Of a stretch of 64,000 nt of DNA, positions 1 to 7,106 are shown piece by piece (the first letter of the stretch is position 1; every line of letters begins with the position of its first letter). Below the pieces are notes generated by a model. That model worked only from the letters and a program-made list of their open reading frames with translations, ran no database searches and was not told the origin of the DNA. Position numbers and translations under genes: made by a program. This DNA comes from Methylocella tundrae (GTDB lineage: Bacteria > Pseudomonadota > Alphaproteobacteria > Rhizobiales > Beijerinckiaceae). Location: positions 1-64,000 of the forward strand of contig NZ_CABFMQ020000073.1 of NCBI RefSeq assembly GCF_901905185.1. Reading direction: 5' to 3'.

Positions 1-2
1 CG

Positions 3-122
3 GTTGCAATCAATGTGGGTCCAGTTGCAATGATTGTGGTCCCGAGCGCCGAGGCTAGTTGCAATGATTGTGGGCCGGAACTTGCGATGATTGCGATCCC
101 GGCCGCGGATGATTGCGGTCCA
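3..122. repeat. Degenerate direct repeats, IS21-like transposon end
   Basis: Five copies of a motif close to GTTGCAATGATTGTGGTCC begin near 3, 24, 58, 81 and 106, with the last two more diverged (GATGATTGCGGTCC). IS21-family elements are known to carry multiple repeated transposase-binding sequences at their ends, and the TGATTGYGGTCC core resembles those ends. No istA/istB gene is inside the window, so the element would extend left of base 1. The assignment to IS21 is inferred from the repeat layout only. Confidence 0.5.
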
Positions 123-257
123 TTACAGGTAGTCGGGAAAATAGAGACGCAGGAAAGCGATATCGATTTCATCGAGGACGATAGCCTCGCCTAATGTGGG
201 CGGCAGGCCGGGGCCATCCCATTCGCCAAAGAGTGATGCTGCGGCGGCGGTGCTCAT
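123..257 (-). CDS. 44-residue hypothetical protein, last gene of the - operon
   Basis: The ATG overlaps the TGA of the preceding 67-residue gene (ATGA), which argues that this short frame is translated. The protein starts MSTAAAASLFGEWDG, is acidic and has no recognisable domain. Its stop codon lies at the edge of the IS21-like repeats, so the C terminus may have been cut by that element. Function unknown. Confidence 0.45.
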   Translation of the reverse strand: MSTAAAASLFGEWDGPGLPPTLGEAIVLDEIDIAFLRLYFPDYL

Positions 258-457
258 GACTCGCCGCCTTCCGCCGCGCGCTGCTGCGCCCGGACGCGCT
301 CGATCGCGGCGGCGATCTCATCGGCTTCATCGCCGGTCAGGGAAAGGCTCAGCGGCCCGATCTCGATATGCACAAGACCGCCCTCGCCGATCACATGGCC
401 GCCCTCGATCTCCTCGATGACCGGCGGCTCAGCTTCAGCCAGACGTTCGGACGTCAT
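254..457 (-). CDS. 67-residue acidic hypothetical protein
   Basis: Second gene of a three-gene - strand operon; its ATG overlaps the stop of the upstream HTH gene by four bases, indicating translational coupling. The middle (GHVIGEGGLVHIEIGPLSLSLTGDEADEIAAAIERV) reads as a short beta-rich part followed by one amphipathic helix. No family recognised. Position beside the switch suggests an accessory regulatory or anti-repressor role, but that is only inference. Confidence 0.6.
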   Translation of the reverse strand: MTSERLAEAEPPVIEEIEGGHVIGEGGLVHIEIGPLSLSLTGDEADEIAAAIERVRAQQRAAEGGES

Positions 458-729
458 GAGACGCCTCCTGCTGTGGAAAAAGGGGGCGCCTCCGCCGGCG
501 CGACGATTTCGGCAAACTGGAAAAAGTCGTCGGGGGTTAGTTCAATGCCCGCCGCGCGCGCCCTGTTCAGCAGCTCGCCTTGATGGGTCGATGGGATCAG
601 GCCGTTCGTGCCACCGCGTTCTTTCGGATAAGTCCATTTGTAAACGCTCGCGAGCTTGATCCCGAGCATCGTCGCGACCGCTTTCGGTCCGCCGCATTTG
701 TCGATGACGTATCGTGCTTGGCTGTCCAT
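454..729 (-). CDS. Small Cro-like HTH regulator
   Basis: The 91-residue protein has an N-terminal helix-turn-helix (about residues 10-32: GGPKAVATMLGIKLASVYKW) followed by a YPKERGGTNGLIPSTHQ segment, a signature I associate with small phage-type HTH proteins of alphaproteobacteria (the carph-isopro type). It is divergent from the CI-like repressor and shares the intergenic operators with it, the classic layout of a lysis/lysogeny-type switch. Its predicted promoter places the transcription start almost at the ATG, so the message may be leaderless. It heads the operon with the 67- and 44-residue genes. Confidence 0.75.
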   Translation of the reverse strand: MDSQARYVIDKCGGPKAVATMLGIKLASVYKWTYPKERGGTNGLIPSTHQGELLNRARAAGIELTPDDFFQFAEIVAPAEAPPFSTAGGVS

Positions 730-734
730 GCCTC

Positions 735-782
735 AATGTTTTCTATTTTCGAAACTTCGTCAAGCTAAAAAGTTTCGTTTTT
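735..782. promoter_or_regulatory. Switch operators and - strand promoter
   Basis: On the - strand TTGACG (763-758) is followed after 17 bases by AACATT (740-735), a good sigma70-type pair for the Cro-like gene, whose ATG begins at 729. The sequence TTGACGAAGTTTC (763-751, - strand) and the + strand AAAGTTTCGTTTTT (769-782) each recur exactly in the early promoter region at 1924-1963. Shared words in the two places that should be co-regulated are best explained as repressor operators. The + strand promoter for the repressor must lie in 765-815 but is not clear. Confidence 0.65.
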
Positions 783-823
783 ATCAGCTATTCATTTTTG
801 AGATTTTCGAAAATAATTCAGGA

Positions 824-1531
824 ATGACTGATCAATCGACTTACGCGGCCTATAAATCCGCCCTCATCGAATGGATGAGACTCAACCTCGACGAGCCCGG
901 CAAGACGCAACGCGCTCTCGCTGATGAGATGGGCGTGTCAGATCCGGTCGTATCGAAGATCCTGAAGGGCGAGCGCGAAATCGCCGCCGCCGAGCTTCCC
1001 GCAATGGCCCGCTATTTCGGAAATGCGCCGCCGGCGGTTCCGGTGTCGAGACTTGTCGCCGACAACCAACCGCCTTCTCCGGCGAATGCGATTTCGGAGG
1101 CGCCGGATTTTCTGCGCTTTTTCCCGGCGGCGGAAAGCATGGAGATCCTCGCCGCGAAGCCGGGGCCCGACAGCAACATGCAGGTCTCAAGGGAGCCATT
1201 CGATCGGGTCCCCCGACCGTGGTTCCTGCGCAATTCCAGGGAGGGCTTCGGCCTCATCATTTCAAGCGACGTCATGTCGCCGATCTATGAGATCGGCGAC
1301 ACTGTCATCGTCAACCCCCTGCTCGCTCCCAGAACGGGAAGGACGGCGCTCTATACGACGAAGGCGGTCTCGCGCTCTTTCAAGGCTATCATTGCTCGCC
1401 ATCTCGGTGAGACCGAGGAAAACTGGGAGTCGGATCGCATCAACCCGCAACAAGGCGCCCCAAAGCAAATTACGCTTTCTAAATCCATCTGGGCCAACGC
1501 CTATCCCATTGTTGCAAAATATTCTGGATAA
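824..1531 (+). CDS. CI-like phage repressor (HTH plus S24-like domain)
   Basis: Start chosen at ATG 824, because earlier in-frame codons lie inside the operator region; the product is 235 residues. Residues 20-55 form an HTH (QRALADEMGVSDPVVSKIL). The C-terminal half matches the LexA/CI S24 fold (SSDVMSPIYEIGDTVIVNP, then TGRTALY and FKAIIARHLG). In autocleaving members the motif is D-S-M with serine as nucleophile; here it reads D-V-M, with codon 1271-1273 GTC giving Val150. The fold could still serve dimerisation without self-cleavage. It probably represses both the early + promoter and the divergent operon. Confidence 0.8.
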   Translation: MTDQSTYAAYKSALIEWMRLNLDEPGKTQRALADEMGVSDPVVSKILKGEREIAAAELPAMARYFGNAPPAVPVSRLVADNQPPSPANAISEAPDFLRFFPAAESMEILAAKPGPDSNMQVSREPFDRVPRPWFLRNSREGFGLIISSDVMSPIYEIGDTVIVNPLLAPRTGRTALYTTKAVSRSFKAIIARHLGETEENWESDRINPQQGAPKQITLSKSIWANAYPIVAKYSG

Positions 1532-1552
1532 TTCTGGAAAGGCGGCAGCCCT

Positions 1553-1903
1553 TTGCGAAAGATCATTCTCCTCTGCGCGGCAATGGCGGCGACCGGCGCC
1601 CGCGCCGAAGACGCCGGCCTGGTCGAGACGGCGACCTTTTGGTATGTCCATGCAATCGGGCTGGCCGCGGAATGCCCCACATGGAAAGTCGATATATCTC
1701 GGGCAGCGCTGCTGCTCAAAACCTTCAAGATCAGCGACGATGATTACAGCGACGGCGGCAAATACCACGACCTGTTCATGAAGATCGCCGGCACGATCAA
1801 GCCGAAGATCCAGCGCGCCGGCGAGGCCGCTGCCTGCGTGGACGCCGAGAACTTCTACGGCCCAAACGGCAGTTTTGTAAAATGGTTGATGGACAGGAAC
1901 TGA
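1553..1903 (+). CDS. Small secreted hypothetical protein
   Basis: The 116-residue frame starts at TTG 1553, 21 bases after the repressor stop. Residues 1-18 form a signal peptide with a plausible cut after GARA. The mature part contains two cysteines (AECPTWK and AAACVDA), possibly a disulfide, and no named domain. It lies between the repressor and the early promoter, a place where prophages often carry lysogeny-expressed genes, so expression from the lysogen is plausible. The TTG start is uncertain. Confidence 0.55.
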   Translation: MRKIILLCAAMAATGARAEDAGLVETATFWYVHAIGLAAECPTWKVDISRAALLLKTFKISDDDYSDGGKYHDLFMKIAGTIKPKIQRAGEAAACVDAENFYGPNGSFVKWLMDRN

Positions 1904-1923
1904 GCAGACCGCGAGACTGAAAT

Positions 1924-1979
1924 AAAGTTTCGTTTTTCGCAAACTACATATTGACGAAGTTTCTATTTTAGAAAATAGT
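1924..1979 (+). promoter_or_regulatory. Early promoter with repeated operator words
   Basis: TTGACG (1951-1956), 17 bases and AATAGT (1974-1979) form a likely promoter for the rightward operon. AAAGTTTCGTTTTT (1924-1937) and TTGACGAAGTTTC (1951-1963) are exact repeats of words in the 735-782 switch region. TATTTTAGAAAATA (1964-1977) is nearly palindromic and overlaps the -10 region, a good position for repression. Confidence 0.65.
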
Positions 1980-2007
1980 AGCTCCATCGAACCCGATGGA
2001 GCCGCCC

Positions 2008-2253
2008 ATGTGCGCCCTTTCTCCCAATCTTTCCCGACGCGATCTCGCTGACGAGATCCTGATCAGCGCCATGCGCTTCGTGCTGAGCGCGCTGCCGGAC
2101 GCCGATCTTGCCATTTATGACCGCCGCGCCGCGCGCTATCGCGCCGAGCTCGGCCTCGACGCATCCGCCATCGGCCGCTTCGACGCCGGCGCGCTCGAAG
2201 TCGAGCGCATCCGCCGCCGCGCCATCAGCGCTCGCGTCAGCGAGGCCGCGTGA
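2008..2253 (+). CDS. Hypothetical early protein, 81 residues
   Basis: First gene of the early operon. ATG 2008 is preferred over ATG 1996 because GGAG lies six bases upstream and the promoter at 1951-1979 leaves a short leader. The protein is helical and rich in Arg/Asp/Ala (DLAIYDRRAARYRAELG); no domain recognised. Its stop overlaps the next ATG. Confidence 0.6.
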   Translation: MCALSPNLSRRDLADEILISAMRFVLSALPDADLAIYDRRAARYRAELGLDASAIGRFDAGALEVERIRRRAISARVSEAA

Positions 2254-2465
2254 TGACGAGAAAATTGCTCTTCTCTTGGGGATTCGATGGAGTCGGTGGT
2301 CTCGCGCTCGCCATCGAGGCGGCGGAACGAGCCGTCGCCGGCGAAAAGTCCATCACGGGCAAGATAACCACGTGCGGCATCCTCAGCCTCTTCGAGCGCA
2401 CGGATCTGCGCGGCGCAAAGACGTTTCAAATCATCATCGAAGATGACCGTGAGGAGGCCGCCTGA
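2253..2465 (+). CDS. Hypothetical early protein, 70 residues
   Basis: The ATG at 2253 shares a base with the preceding TGA (a GTG at 2250 is also possible). Sequence features: KLLFSWGFDGVGGLALAIEAAERAVAGE followed by a short beta-like stretch (KITTCGILSLFE) and an acidic tail. No family recognised. Translational coupling to both neighbours supports it being real. Confidence 0.55.
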   Translation: MTRKLLFSWGFDGVGGLALAIEAAERAVAGEKSITGKITTCGILSLFERTDLRGAKTFQIIIEDDREEAA

Positions 2466-2689
2466 TGCCTACCTTCTACGATCCGCCGCAAAGCCCCATC
2501 GGCGTGACGCTCGCGCCGCGGCGCTTCATCACGGACTTTGTCGTCATCGACGAGCTCATGAAGCTCGACATCCTCGAAATCTTCGCCAGCGCCGGCGTCG
2601 TCTACTTCGAGGATCTGCTGCGGCGCGGCTGGATGCGCTCGCAGCTCGACGCATTCAAAGCGCGCCAGCTCGCGAGGACCCGCTCATGA
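2465..2689 (+). CDS. Hypothetical early protein, 74 residues
   Basis: Coupled to the previous gene through a one-base stop/start overlap. The protein contains LDILEIFASAGVVYFEDLLRRGWMRSQL, a helical segment that could be a small winged-helix-like or protein-binding element, but I recognise no domain. Ends in the basic tail ARQLARTRS. Confidence 0.55.
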   Translation: MPTFYDPPQSPIGVTLAPRRFITDFVVIDELMKLDILEIFASAGVVYFEDLLRRGWMRSQLDAFKARQLARTRS

Positions 2690-2937
2690 GCGCGGACGGC
2701 GTCTTCGAAATCTTGCGCGAGGCCTTCATGATCGCCTTTTGCGCGCTGCTCACTCTGGCGTTGCTCGCTGGCTTCGCGCTCGCCCTTCTCACTTTCGCAT
2801 CCGGCCGGGCGTCTTCCTCCTGCCCGTCCGCGTACTCCCCGGCCCGCAACATTCTTCCCCATGCGGGCCGGGCTTTTGTGCGTTTCGATCCCGTTTCAAA
2901 AACGCCTTTTTTATCAGGAGAAACCCATGACGCTTGA
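2686..2937 (+). CDS. Small single-pass membrane protein
   Basis: Begins at ATG 2686, overlapping the preceding stop, and encodes 83 residues. Residues about 13-38 (MIAFCALLTLALLAGFALAL) form one hydrophobic helix; the C-terminal half is short, polar and Pro/Ser-rich. Compatible with a phage membrane or superinfection-type protein, although nothing specific supports that. It overlaps the next gene by 11 bases. Confidence 0.5.
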   Translation: MSADGVFEILREAFMIAFCALLTLALLAGFALALLTFASGRASSSCPSAYSPARNILPHAGRAFVRFDPVSKTPFLSGETHDA

Positions 2938-3331
2938 GGATCTGCGCGCCAGCGCGCCGCCGGAGATTGTCGCCTATCTCGACAAGCGCGCCAACGACTT
3001 CAGGCAACACGAGAAGGAGGACGGCGCCGTCGGCGTCCAGGCGCGCGTGACGCCGCTTCTGATGGAGGCGTTCACGCTCTGCTACATGCATGAAAAGCGG
3101 CGCGCGATGGCGAAAGGATCGCCAGCGATTGAACTGGTCAAGGGCCTTGCCGGCTCAATGTCCGTTCTCCTCATCAACCTCGTCAGCAACAGCGTCGATA
3201 AAGAGGATGAGATCGTCGCCCTCGGCACGATTTGCGAGGTGATCTTCGACGCCGCGGCCAAGGGGCTGGCGGGTGAATTTGGCAGCCCCTTCGTACAGGA
3301 ATCCGTCGATTACTCGGGCGGCCTCGCATGA
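2927..3331 (+). CDS. Hypothetical early protein, 134 residues
   Basis: ATG 2927 follows a good ribosome site (CAGGAG, six bases away), better than the in-frame ATG at 2861. The protein is mostly helical (APPEIVAYLDKRANDF; VTPLLMEAFTLCYMHEKRRAM; AIELVKGLAGSMSVLLINLV). No family recognised. Coupled to the HD hydrolase gene by ATGA, so the two may be co-produced. Confidence 0.6.
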   Translation: MTLEDLRASAPPEIVAYLDKRANDFRQHEKEDGAVGVQARVTPLLMEAFTLCYMHEKRRAMAKGSPAIELVKGLAGSMSVLLINLVSNSVDKEDEIVALGTICEVIFDAAAKGLAGEFGSPFVQESVDYSGGLA

Positions 3332-3936
3332 GCGGGATCTGGATGCAAACCCTTCGCGGCCGTCCGATCGATATGGTCGACCCCGTGCCGGCCGAGGTCG
3401 ATTTCCGCGAGATCGCCGACACGCTCTCGACCGTCAACCGCTATTGCGGCGCGGCGTTGAAGCCGGTCTCCGTCGCCCTGCACACCATCATCGCTTTCGA
3501 GGCCGCGCGCGAAGAGGTCAAGCCTCTCGTGCTGTTGCATGACGCGCATGAGGCGCGCATTGGCGACATCACCACGCCGACCAAACTGGCGCTGTGCGAG
3601 ATCGCCGGCATGTATCCGGGCGGCCGCGCCTTGATGACACAGGCGCTTTTCGAGATCGCGCGGCGGCACGACCGCGCCATCCACACGGCGGCTGGCCTCC
3701 CTCTCCCGACATCCGCGCAGCATGACGAGATCAAGCGCGCCGATATCATCGCCCTACGCACGGAGCGCCGCGATTTTCTAAGCCCCTGCGCGAAGGCCTG
3801 GGCGCCCGACATCGAGGCCGCGACGCCCCTGCGCAAGGTCTACCGCCTGCGCGCGGCTTTCGACGTCGCCGATGAGCTTTACGCGCTGTTCCGCGCCTAC
3901 CTGCCGGCGCTCGCAAACGCATCGATTGGAGCCTGA
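3328..3936 (+). CDS. HD-domain phosphohydrolase, YfbR-like
   Basis: The 202-residue protein carries the HD signature: His in VALHT, LLHDAHEARIGDI with the His-Asp pair, and a late Asp in IKRADIIAL, in the order seen in YfbR-type 5'-deoxynucleotidases. Such phage enzymes hydrolyse deoxynucleoside monophosphates or related phosphates and alter nucleotide pools during replication. The substrate cannot be read from sequence. Neighbouring SSB supports a DNA-metabolism setting. Start at ATG 3328 overlaps the upstream stop (ATGA). Confidence 0.75.
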   Translation: MSGIWMQTLRGRPIDMVDPVPAEVDFREIADTLSTVNRYCGAALKPVSVALHTIIAFEAAREEVKPLVLLHDAHEARIGDITTPTKLALCEIAGMYPGGRALMTQALFEIARRHDRAIHTAAGLPLPTSAQHDEIKRADIIALRTERRDFLSPCAKAWAPDIEAATPLRKVYRLRAAFDVADELYALFRAYLPALANASIGA

Positions 3937-3940
3937 GCCA

Positions 3941-4282
3941 ATGTCATCACCTGTCATCCGCCGCTTCGTCAGCATGCTTGAACTCCTCAATCGCGGCCGC
4001 TTCATCGAGAAATGCGATGAGCATCTTGAAAAAGCGATCGAGACGCTTGAGGCGCTGCCGGACCAAAAAGGAACGGTCACCATCAACCTCGCCGTGACGG
4101 TGCATTACGATAGCGGCCGTCTCGAAATCAAACCGTCGATCAAATCAAAATTGCCGGAAGAAAAGGCCTTCTCCGGCACGCCGTTCTGGACGCATGAAGG
4201 CGCGCTTTCCGTTCAGCACCCAAGCCAGATCGACATGTTCGCCGGGCCGCGCGTCACTGAGCGCGATCGCGACGCCGGCTAA
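3941..4282 (+). CDS. Hypothetical early protein, 113 residues
   Basis: ATG 3941 follows the HD gene stop by four bases, with GGAGCCTGAGCC upstream supplying a ribosome site. N-terminal half helical (FIEKCDEHLEKAIETLEALP), central beta segment (GTVTINLAVTVHYDSGRLEIKPSI), C terminus with PFWTHEGALSVQHPSQ. No family recognised; helix-then-strands layout resembles small phage accessory proteins in recombination operons. Confidence 0.6.
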   Translation: MSSPVIRRFVSMLELLNRGRFIEKCDEHLEKAIETLEALPDQKGTVTINLAVTVHYDSGRLEIKPSIKSKLPEEKAFSGTPFWTHEGALSVQHPSQIDMFAGPRVTERDRDAG

Positions 4283-4303
4283 ACCCTCACTAAGGAGAAT
4301 ACC

Positions 4304-5299
4304 ATGGTTGAGAAAAACGAGACTACGGCCACGCCGATCCAACACACCCAAGGCGAGGCGCTGTTGACGCCGGCTGCCGCGGCGGCGCTCCTCGTTTCCC
4401 GGCGGGATGTGCTGGATCGGCTGACCGAACTCGCCCGCGAGAGCCGCGAGGTCGAGCTCGTCGAATTGCTTGCGCCCGAAGGCAGTGTCGGCATCCCGTC
4501 AAAAGTCCCGGCGCTGATCAAATATGGCGAGAAGCCGGAAATCGTCGCGCTGGATAATTTCTTCAGCGCACACCGCACGGCGCCACAGCGGCGCGCCGGA
4601 ACCGCCGAGGTCACCACGCTGGCCAGCTTCTGCGATCTCGTCAATCGCCACAAGGACGAGCACTCCGCGATCTTCGCGAAAACGAGCTGGCCCGATCCCA
4701 GCCTTACCGCGCTTATCGACTATCACCAAACCGACAAGACAGCGCGTTTTGGCTGCCACCGCATCCATTACGCCTTCCCGCTCACGGATGAATTCAAGAC
4801 CTGGATGAGAGGCAACGGCCTGGCGATGGCGCAAGGCGACTTCGCGCTCTTCCTCGAGGAGCACGCCGCCGAGCTCTCCGCGCCGCTGGACGCCGAGCGC
4901 ACAGAATATGAGCTGCTGTTCAAAGAGCGTTTCGCCGCGCCGATCGAGGTCATCAACCTCTCGCGCAATCTCGAAATCTATGTCGGCCAGAAGATCAAGC
5001 GCGCCGAGCGTCTTCAGACCGGCGAACGGACGGTTGTGTTCGAGACGCAGCACTCCGACGCCAAGGGCGAGCCTGTCGATATTCCCGGCATCTTCATGGT
5101 TTCGGTCCGCGCCTTCGTTGATGGCGATCCGGTCCGCATTCCGGCCCGGCTGCGCTACCGCAGCGGCGGCGGCGAGATCAAATGGTCCTATGCGCTCTAT
5201 CGCCCGGAATATTGGCTGCGGTGCCAGGTGCAGGACGATCTTGCGACCGCCGCGGCGCTGACCGGACTCCCGACATTCGAAGGCGCGCCAGAGCAATAG
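4304..5299 (+). CDS. DUF2303 (YfdQ-like) phage protein
   Basis: The 331-residue protein matches the DUF2303/YfdQ family of prophage proteins in length and in blocks such as ALDNFFSAHRT near the N terminus, FGCHRIHYAFPLTDEFKTW in the middle, and PGIFMVSVRAFVDGDPVRIPARLRYR near the end. Family function is not established; genes usually sit in phage early/recombination operons, as here beside ssb. The start has a strong AAGGAG site eight bases upstream. It is the largest early gene in the element. Confidence 0.75.
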   Translation: MVEKNETTATPIQHTQGEALLTPAAAAALLVSRRDVLDRLTELARESREVELVELLAPEGSVGIPSKVPALIKYGEKPEIVALDNFFSAHRTAPQRRAGTAEVTTLASFCDLVNRHKDEHSAIFAKTSWPDPSLTALIDYHQTDKTARFGCHRIHYAFPLTDEFKTWMRGNGLAMAQGDFALFLEEHAAELSAPLDAERTEYELLFKERFAAPIEVINLSRNLEIYVGQKIKRAERLQTGERTVVFETQHSDAKGEPVDIPGIFMVSVRAFVDGDPVRIPARLRYRSGGGEIKWSYALYRPEYWLRCQVQDDLATAAALTGLPTFEGAPEQ

Positions 5300-5337
5300 A
5301 GCCTTCCGCCCGACTCTAAATCGAGGAGCCCAAAGCC

Positions 5338-5784
5338 ATGCCGATTGCACATTTGCTGACGGCCGCAATAGCTGTCGTCGTGTTCGCCGCCTTCACCATC
5401 CCGGTCCTGTTGCGGCTCGCTATGTGGCCCGCGCCGTCGCAGGGGCCAGCGGCGCGGCGCAAGAGCGAGGCGCTCGCCATCTTCGAGTTTCTGTCTCCCG
5501 AACGGCAGCAGGAAATCCGGGAGGAATGGAAGCGCGCCAGATATGAGGCCGGCGAATGGCCGCAGGATGATCCAATCCGCCAGGCCCACACTCTGCACGG
5601 GCGCATCGTGCAGATCGACGCGCGGGTGTTGAGCGAGGAAATGTCAGAACCCCTCCGCTACCAGCTCGGCAAAGAGCGCGCGGAGCTCCTGAAGCGCCTG
5701 CGCGTGATCGAGGAAGAGCTCGAGGAAGCCATGCCGCCGGCTCCCCTTTCCGTCAGCGCGCATCGCTGTGAGGCGCGGCAATGA
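5338..5784 (+). CDS. Membrane-anchored hypothetical protein with coiled-coil tail
   Basis: Residues 1-30 (HLLTAAIAVVVFAAFTIPVLL) form an N-terminal membrane helix; residues 45-130 are highly charged and helical (LGKERAELLKRLRVIEEELEEAM), probably coiled coil. The stop overlaps the ssb start (ATGA). No family recognised; an inner-membrane scaffold tied to replication is conceivable but not shown. Confidence 0.6.
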   Translation: MPIAHLLTAAIAVVVFAAFTIPVLLRLAMWPAPSQGPAARRKSEALAIFEFLSPERQQEIREEWKRARYEAGEWPQDDPIRQAHTLHGRIVQIDARVLSEEMSEPLRYQLGKERAELLKRLRVIEEELEEAMPPAPLSVSAHRCEARQ

Positions 5785-6239
5785 CCGGCGTCAACAAAGC
5801 TGTCCTCATCGGCCATTTAGGCCGCAATCCGGACATCCGGCACAACAGGGCCGGCGATCAGATCGCCACATTCTCGCTCGCGACCAGCGAAAGCTGGCGC
5901 GACAAGGCGACGGGCGAGCGCAAGGATAGAACCGAATGGCACAATGTCGTCGTGTTCGATGAGAACATCTGCAAGGTGGTCGAGCAATATCTGAAGAAAG
6001 GCTCGCTCGTCTATCTCGAAGGCAAGATCCGCACGCGGGAATATGACGGCAAGGACGGGATCAAGCGCCGCGCGACGGAGATCGTGCTCGAACGCTTCCG
6101 TGGCGAGCTGCAGATGCTGACCAGCCAATCCAACAGGCCGCCGCCAGCCGAAGACGCGGACGCCTACGGAACCACGTCGACGCGGGCCGAGGCCAGCAAA
6201 TCGATCGCCGAGGCGATCAATGATGACATTCCATTTTAG
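5781..6239 (+). CDS. ssb: Single-stranded DNA-binding protein
   Basis: The 152-residue protein has the SSB OB-fold: NKAVLIGHLGRNPDIR at the start, TEWHNVVVFDE in the middle, KKGSLVYLEGKIRTREY near residue 75-90, and the acidic tip DDIPF that recruits partner proteins in bacterial SSBs. It coats single-stranded DNA during replication and recombination of the element. An element-encoded copy, separate from any chromosomal ssb, is common in phages and conjugative elements. Coupled to the upstream membrane protein gene. Confidence 0.95.
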   Translation: MTGVNKAVLIGHLGRNPDIRHNRAGDQIATFSLATSESWRDKATGERKDRTEWHNVVVFDENICKVVEQYLKKGSLVYLEGKIRTREYDGKDGIKRRATEIVLERFRGELQMLTSQSNRPPPAEDADAYGTTSTRAEASKSIAEAINDDIPF

Positions 6240-6250
6240 CCGAGACGGAT

Positions 6251-6742
6251 ATGCGCCTGACCGACAAAGCCCGCGTAGAGCTCGCCCTCCCCGCCCTTGT
6301 GATGTTCGACGTCATGACGGCGGGCGTCGATGATCCGGCGAGTCCCGAGGCGCGGGAGGCGATCGACCTTTTCGCGCAGGCCGCCGAGGAGCCGTTTGCC
6401 GATCTGCTGCCGCCAAAACGCCGCAGCCTCGAGCGCCGCGCCGAACGCCTCTTCGAGGATGTGATGCGCCAGCACCGGCAGGAAGGCGCACTGGTCGCCA
6501 AGGCCGGCCTCGTATGGTTCTACGCGCTGCAAAGGATCGTGGCGCAGGATTACCTCGTCCTGCACGAAGGGAGCGCCATGGCGCGTGGCATGGATCTAAT
6601 CATGCCGGCCTTGCAGCCGGCGGCCAATGAGCCGGCGCTGAACCGCTCCGCCGAAAAGCAGGCGGTTCGCCTGCTCAAGCGCCTCAACTGGCTCGGCTAT
6701 TATGAAGGCGTCAGTCTCGACGCCGCCGATCTCGCAGCCTGA
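6251..6742 (+). CDS. Hypothetical early protein, 163 residues
   Basis: All-helical, Ala/Arg/Leu-rich protein (KRRSLERRAERLFEDVMRQ; KAGLVWFYALQRIVAQDYLVL) starting 11 bases after ssb. No domain recognised. Its place directly behind ssb suggests involvement in element replication, as an inference from order only. Confidence 0.55.
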   Translation: MRLTDKARVELALPALVMFDVMTAGVDDPASPEAREAIDLFAQAAEEPFADLLPPKRRSLERRAERLFEDVMRQHRQEGALVAKAGLVWFYALQRIVAQDYLVLHEGSAMARGMDLIMPALQPAANEPALNRSAEKQAVRLLKRLNWLGYYEGVSLDAADLAA

Positions 6743-6747
6743 AAGGA

Positions 6748-6897
6748 ATGGCGATGAATATGGAAGCCCGCGCGCCCAACATCCTTTCAGGAGAAGAAAG
6801 CCGAGAGGCGATGCTTGCAGATGGCTTCGGCCCGATGAGCGCCGGCCGCCTCCTCGACGGCCGCGAGCACAATGATTTTCCGGAGGTGATACGATGA
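6748..6897 (+). CDS. 49-residue hypothetical protein
   Basis: A short frame between the 163- and 70-residue genes. ATG 6748 has a GAAAGG ribosome-like site and the TGA overlaps the next ATG (ATGA at 6894), the same coupling used throughout this operon. The product (MAMNMEARAPNILS..., ending DFPEVIR) has no recognisable domain. Real status rests on the spacing. Confidence 0.45.
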   Translation: MAMNMEARAPNILSGEESREAMLADGFGPMSAGRLLDGREHNDFPEVIR

Positions 6898-7106
6898 CCG
6901 ACGAAGACATCGCCGATACCATCGCGAAGTCCCTCGACCCGCTTTTGATTGGCAAGCAAAAGGCCGACATCTTGCGCGCCTTCGGCTTCATCATCTCTTC
7001 GATGAGCCTGGATTGTCCCTGCACCAATATCGACGAGAACCTCAGCGACGTCCGCGCCGCCGCAGAAGGGCATTTCGCCCTCAACGCAAAACAAGCGCTG
7101 CAATGA
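6894..7106 (+). CDS. 70-residue hypothetical protein
   Basis: Coupled at both ends (ATGA upstream, TGA/ATG overlap with the PLD gene downstream). The N terminus (TDEDIADTIAKSLDPLL) is helical and acidic; a CPC pair sits at residues 41-43 (LDCPCTNID), which could bind metal or form a disulfide. No family recognised. Confidence 0.55.
   Translation: MTDEDIADTIAKSLDPLLIGKQKADILRAFGFIISSMSLDCPCTNIDENLSDVRAAAEGHFALNAKQALQ

Noticed and set aside
1..126. CRISPR array
   Set aside because: The repeats are degenerate, unequal in spacing and without spacers of constant length, so they fit transposon ends better.
4499..5368. 289-codon open frame on - strand
   Set aside because: Lies entirely opposite the DUF2303 gene; long antisense frames are common in GC-rich genes and its product has no domain.
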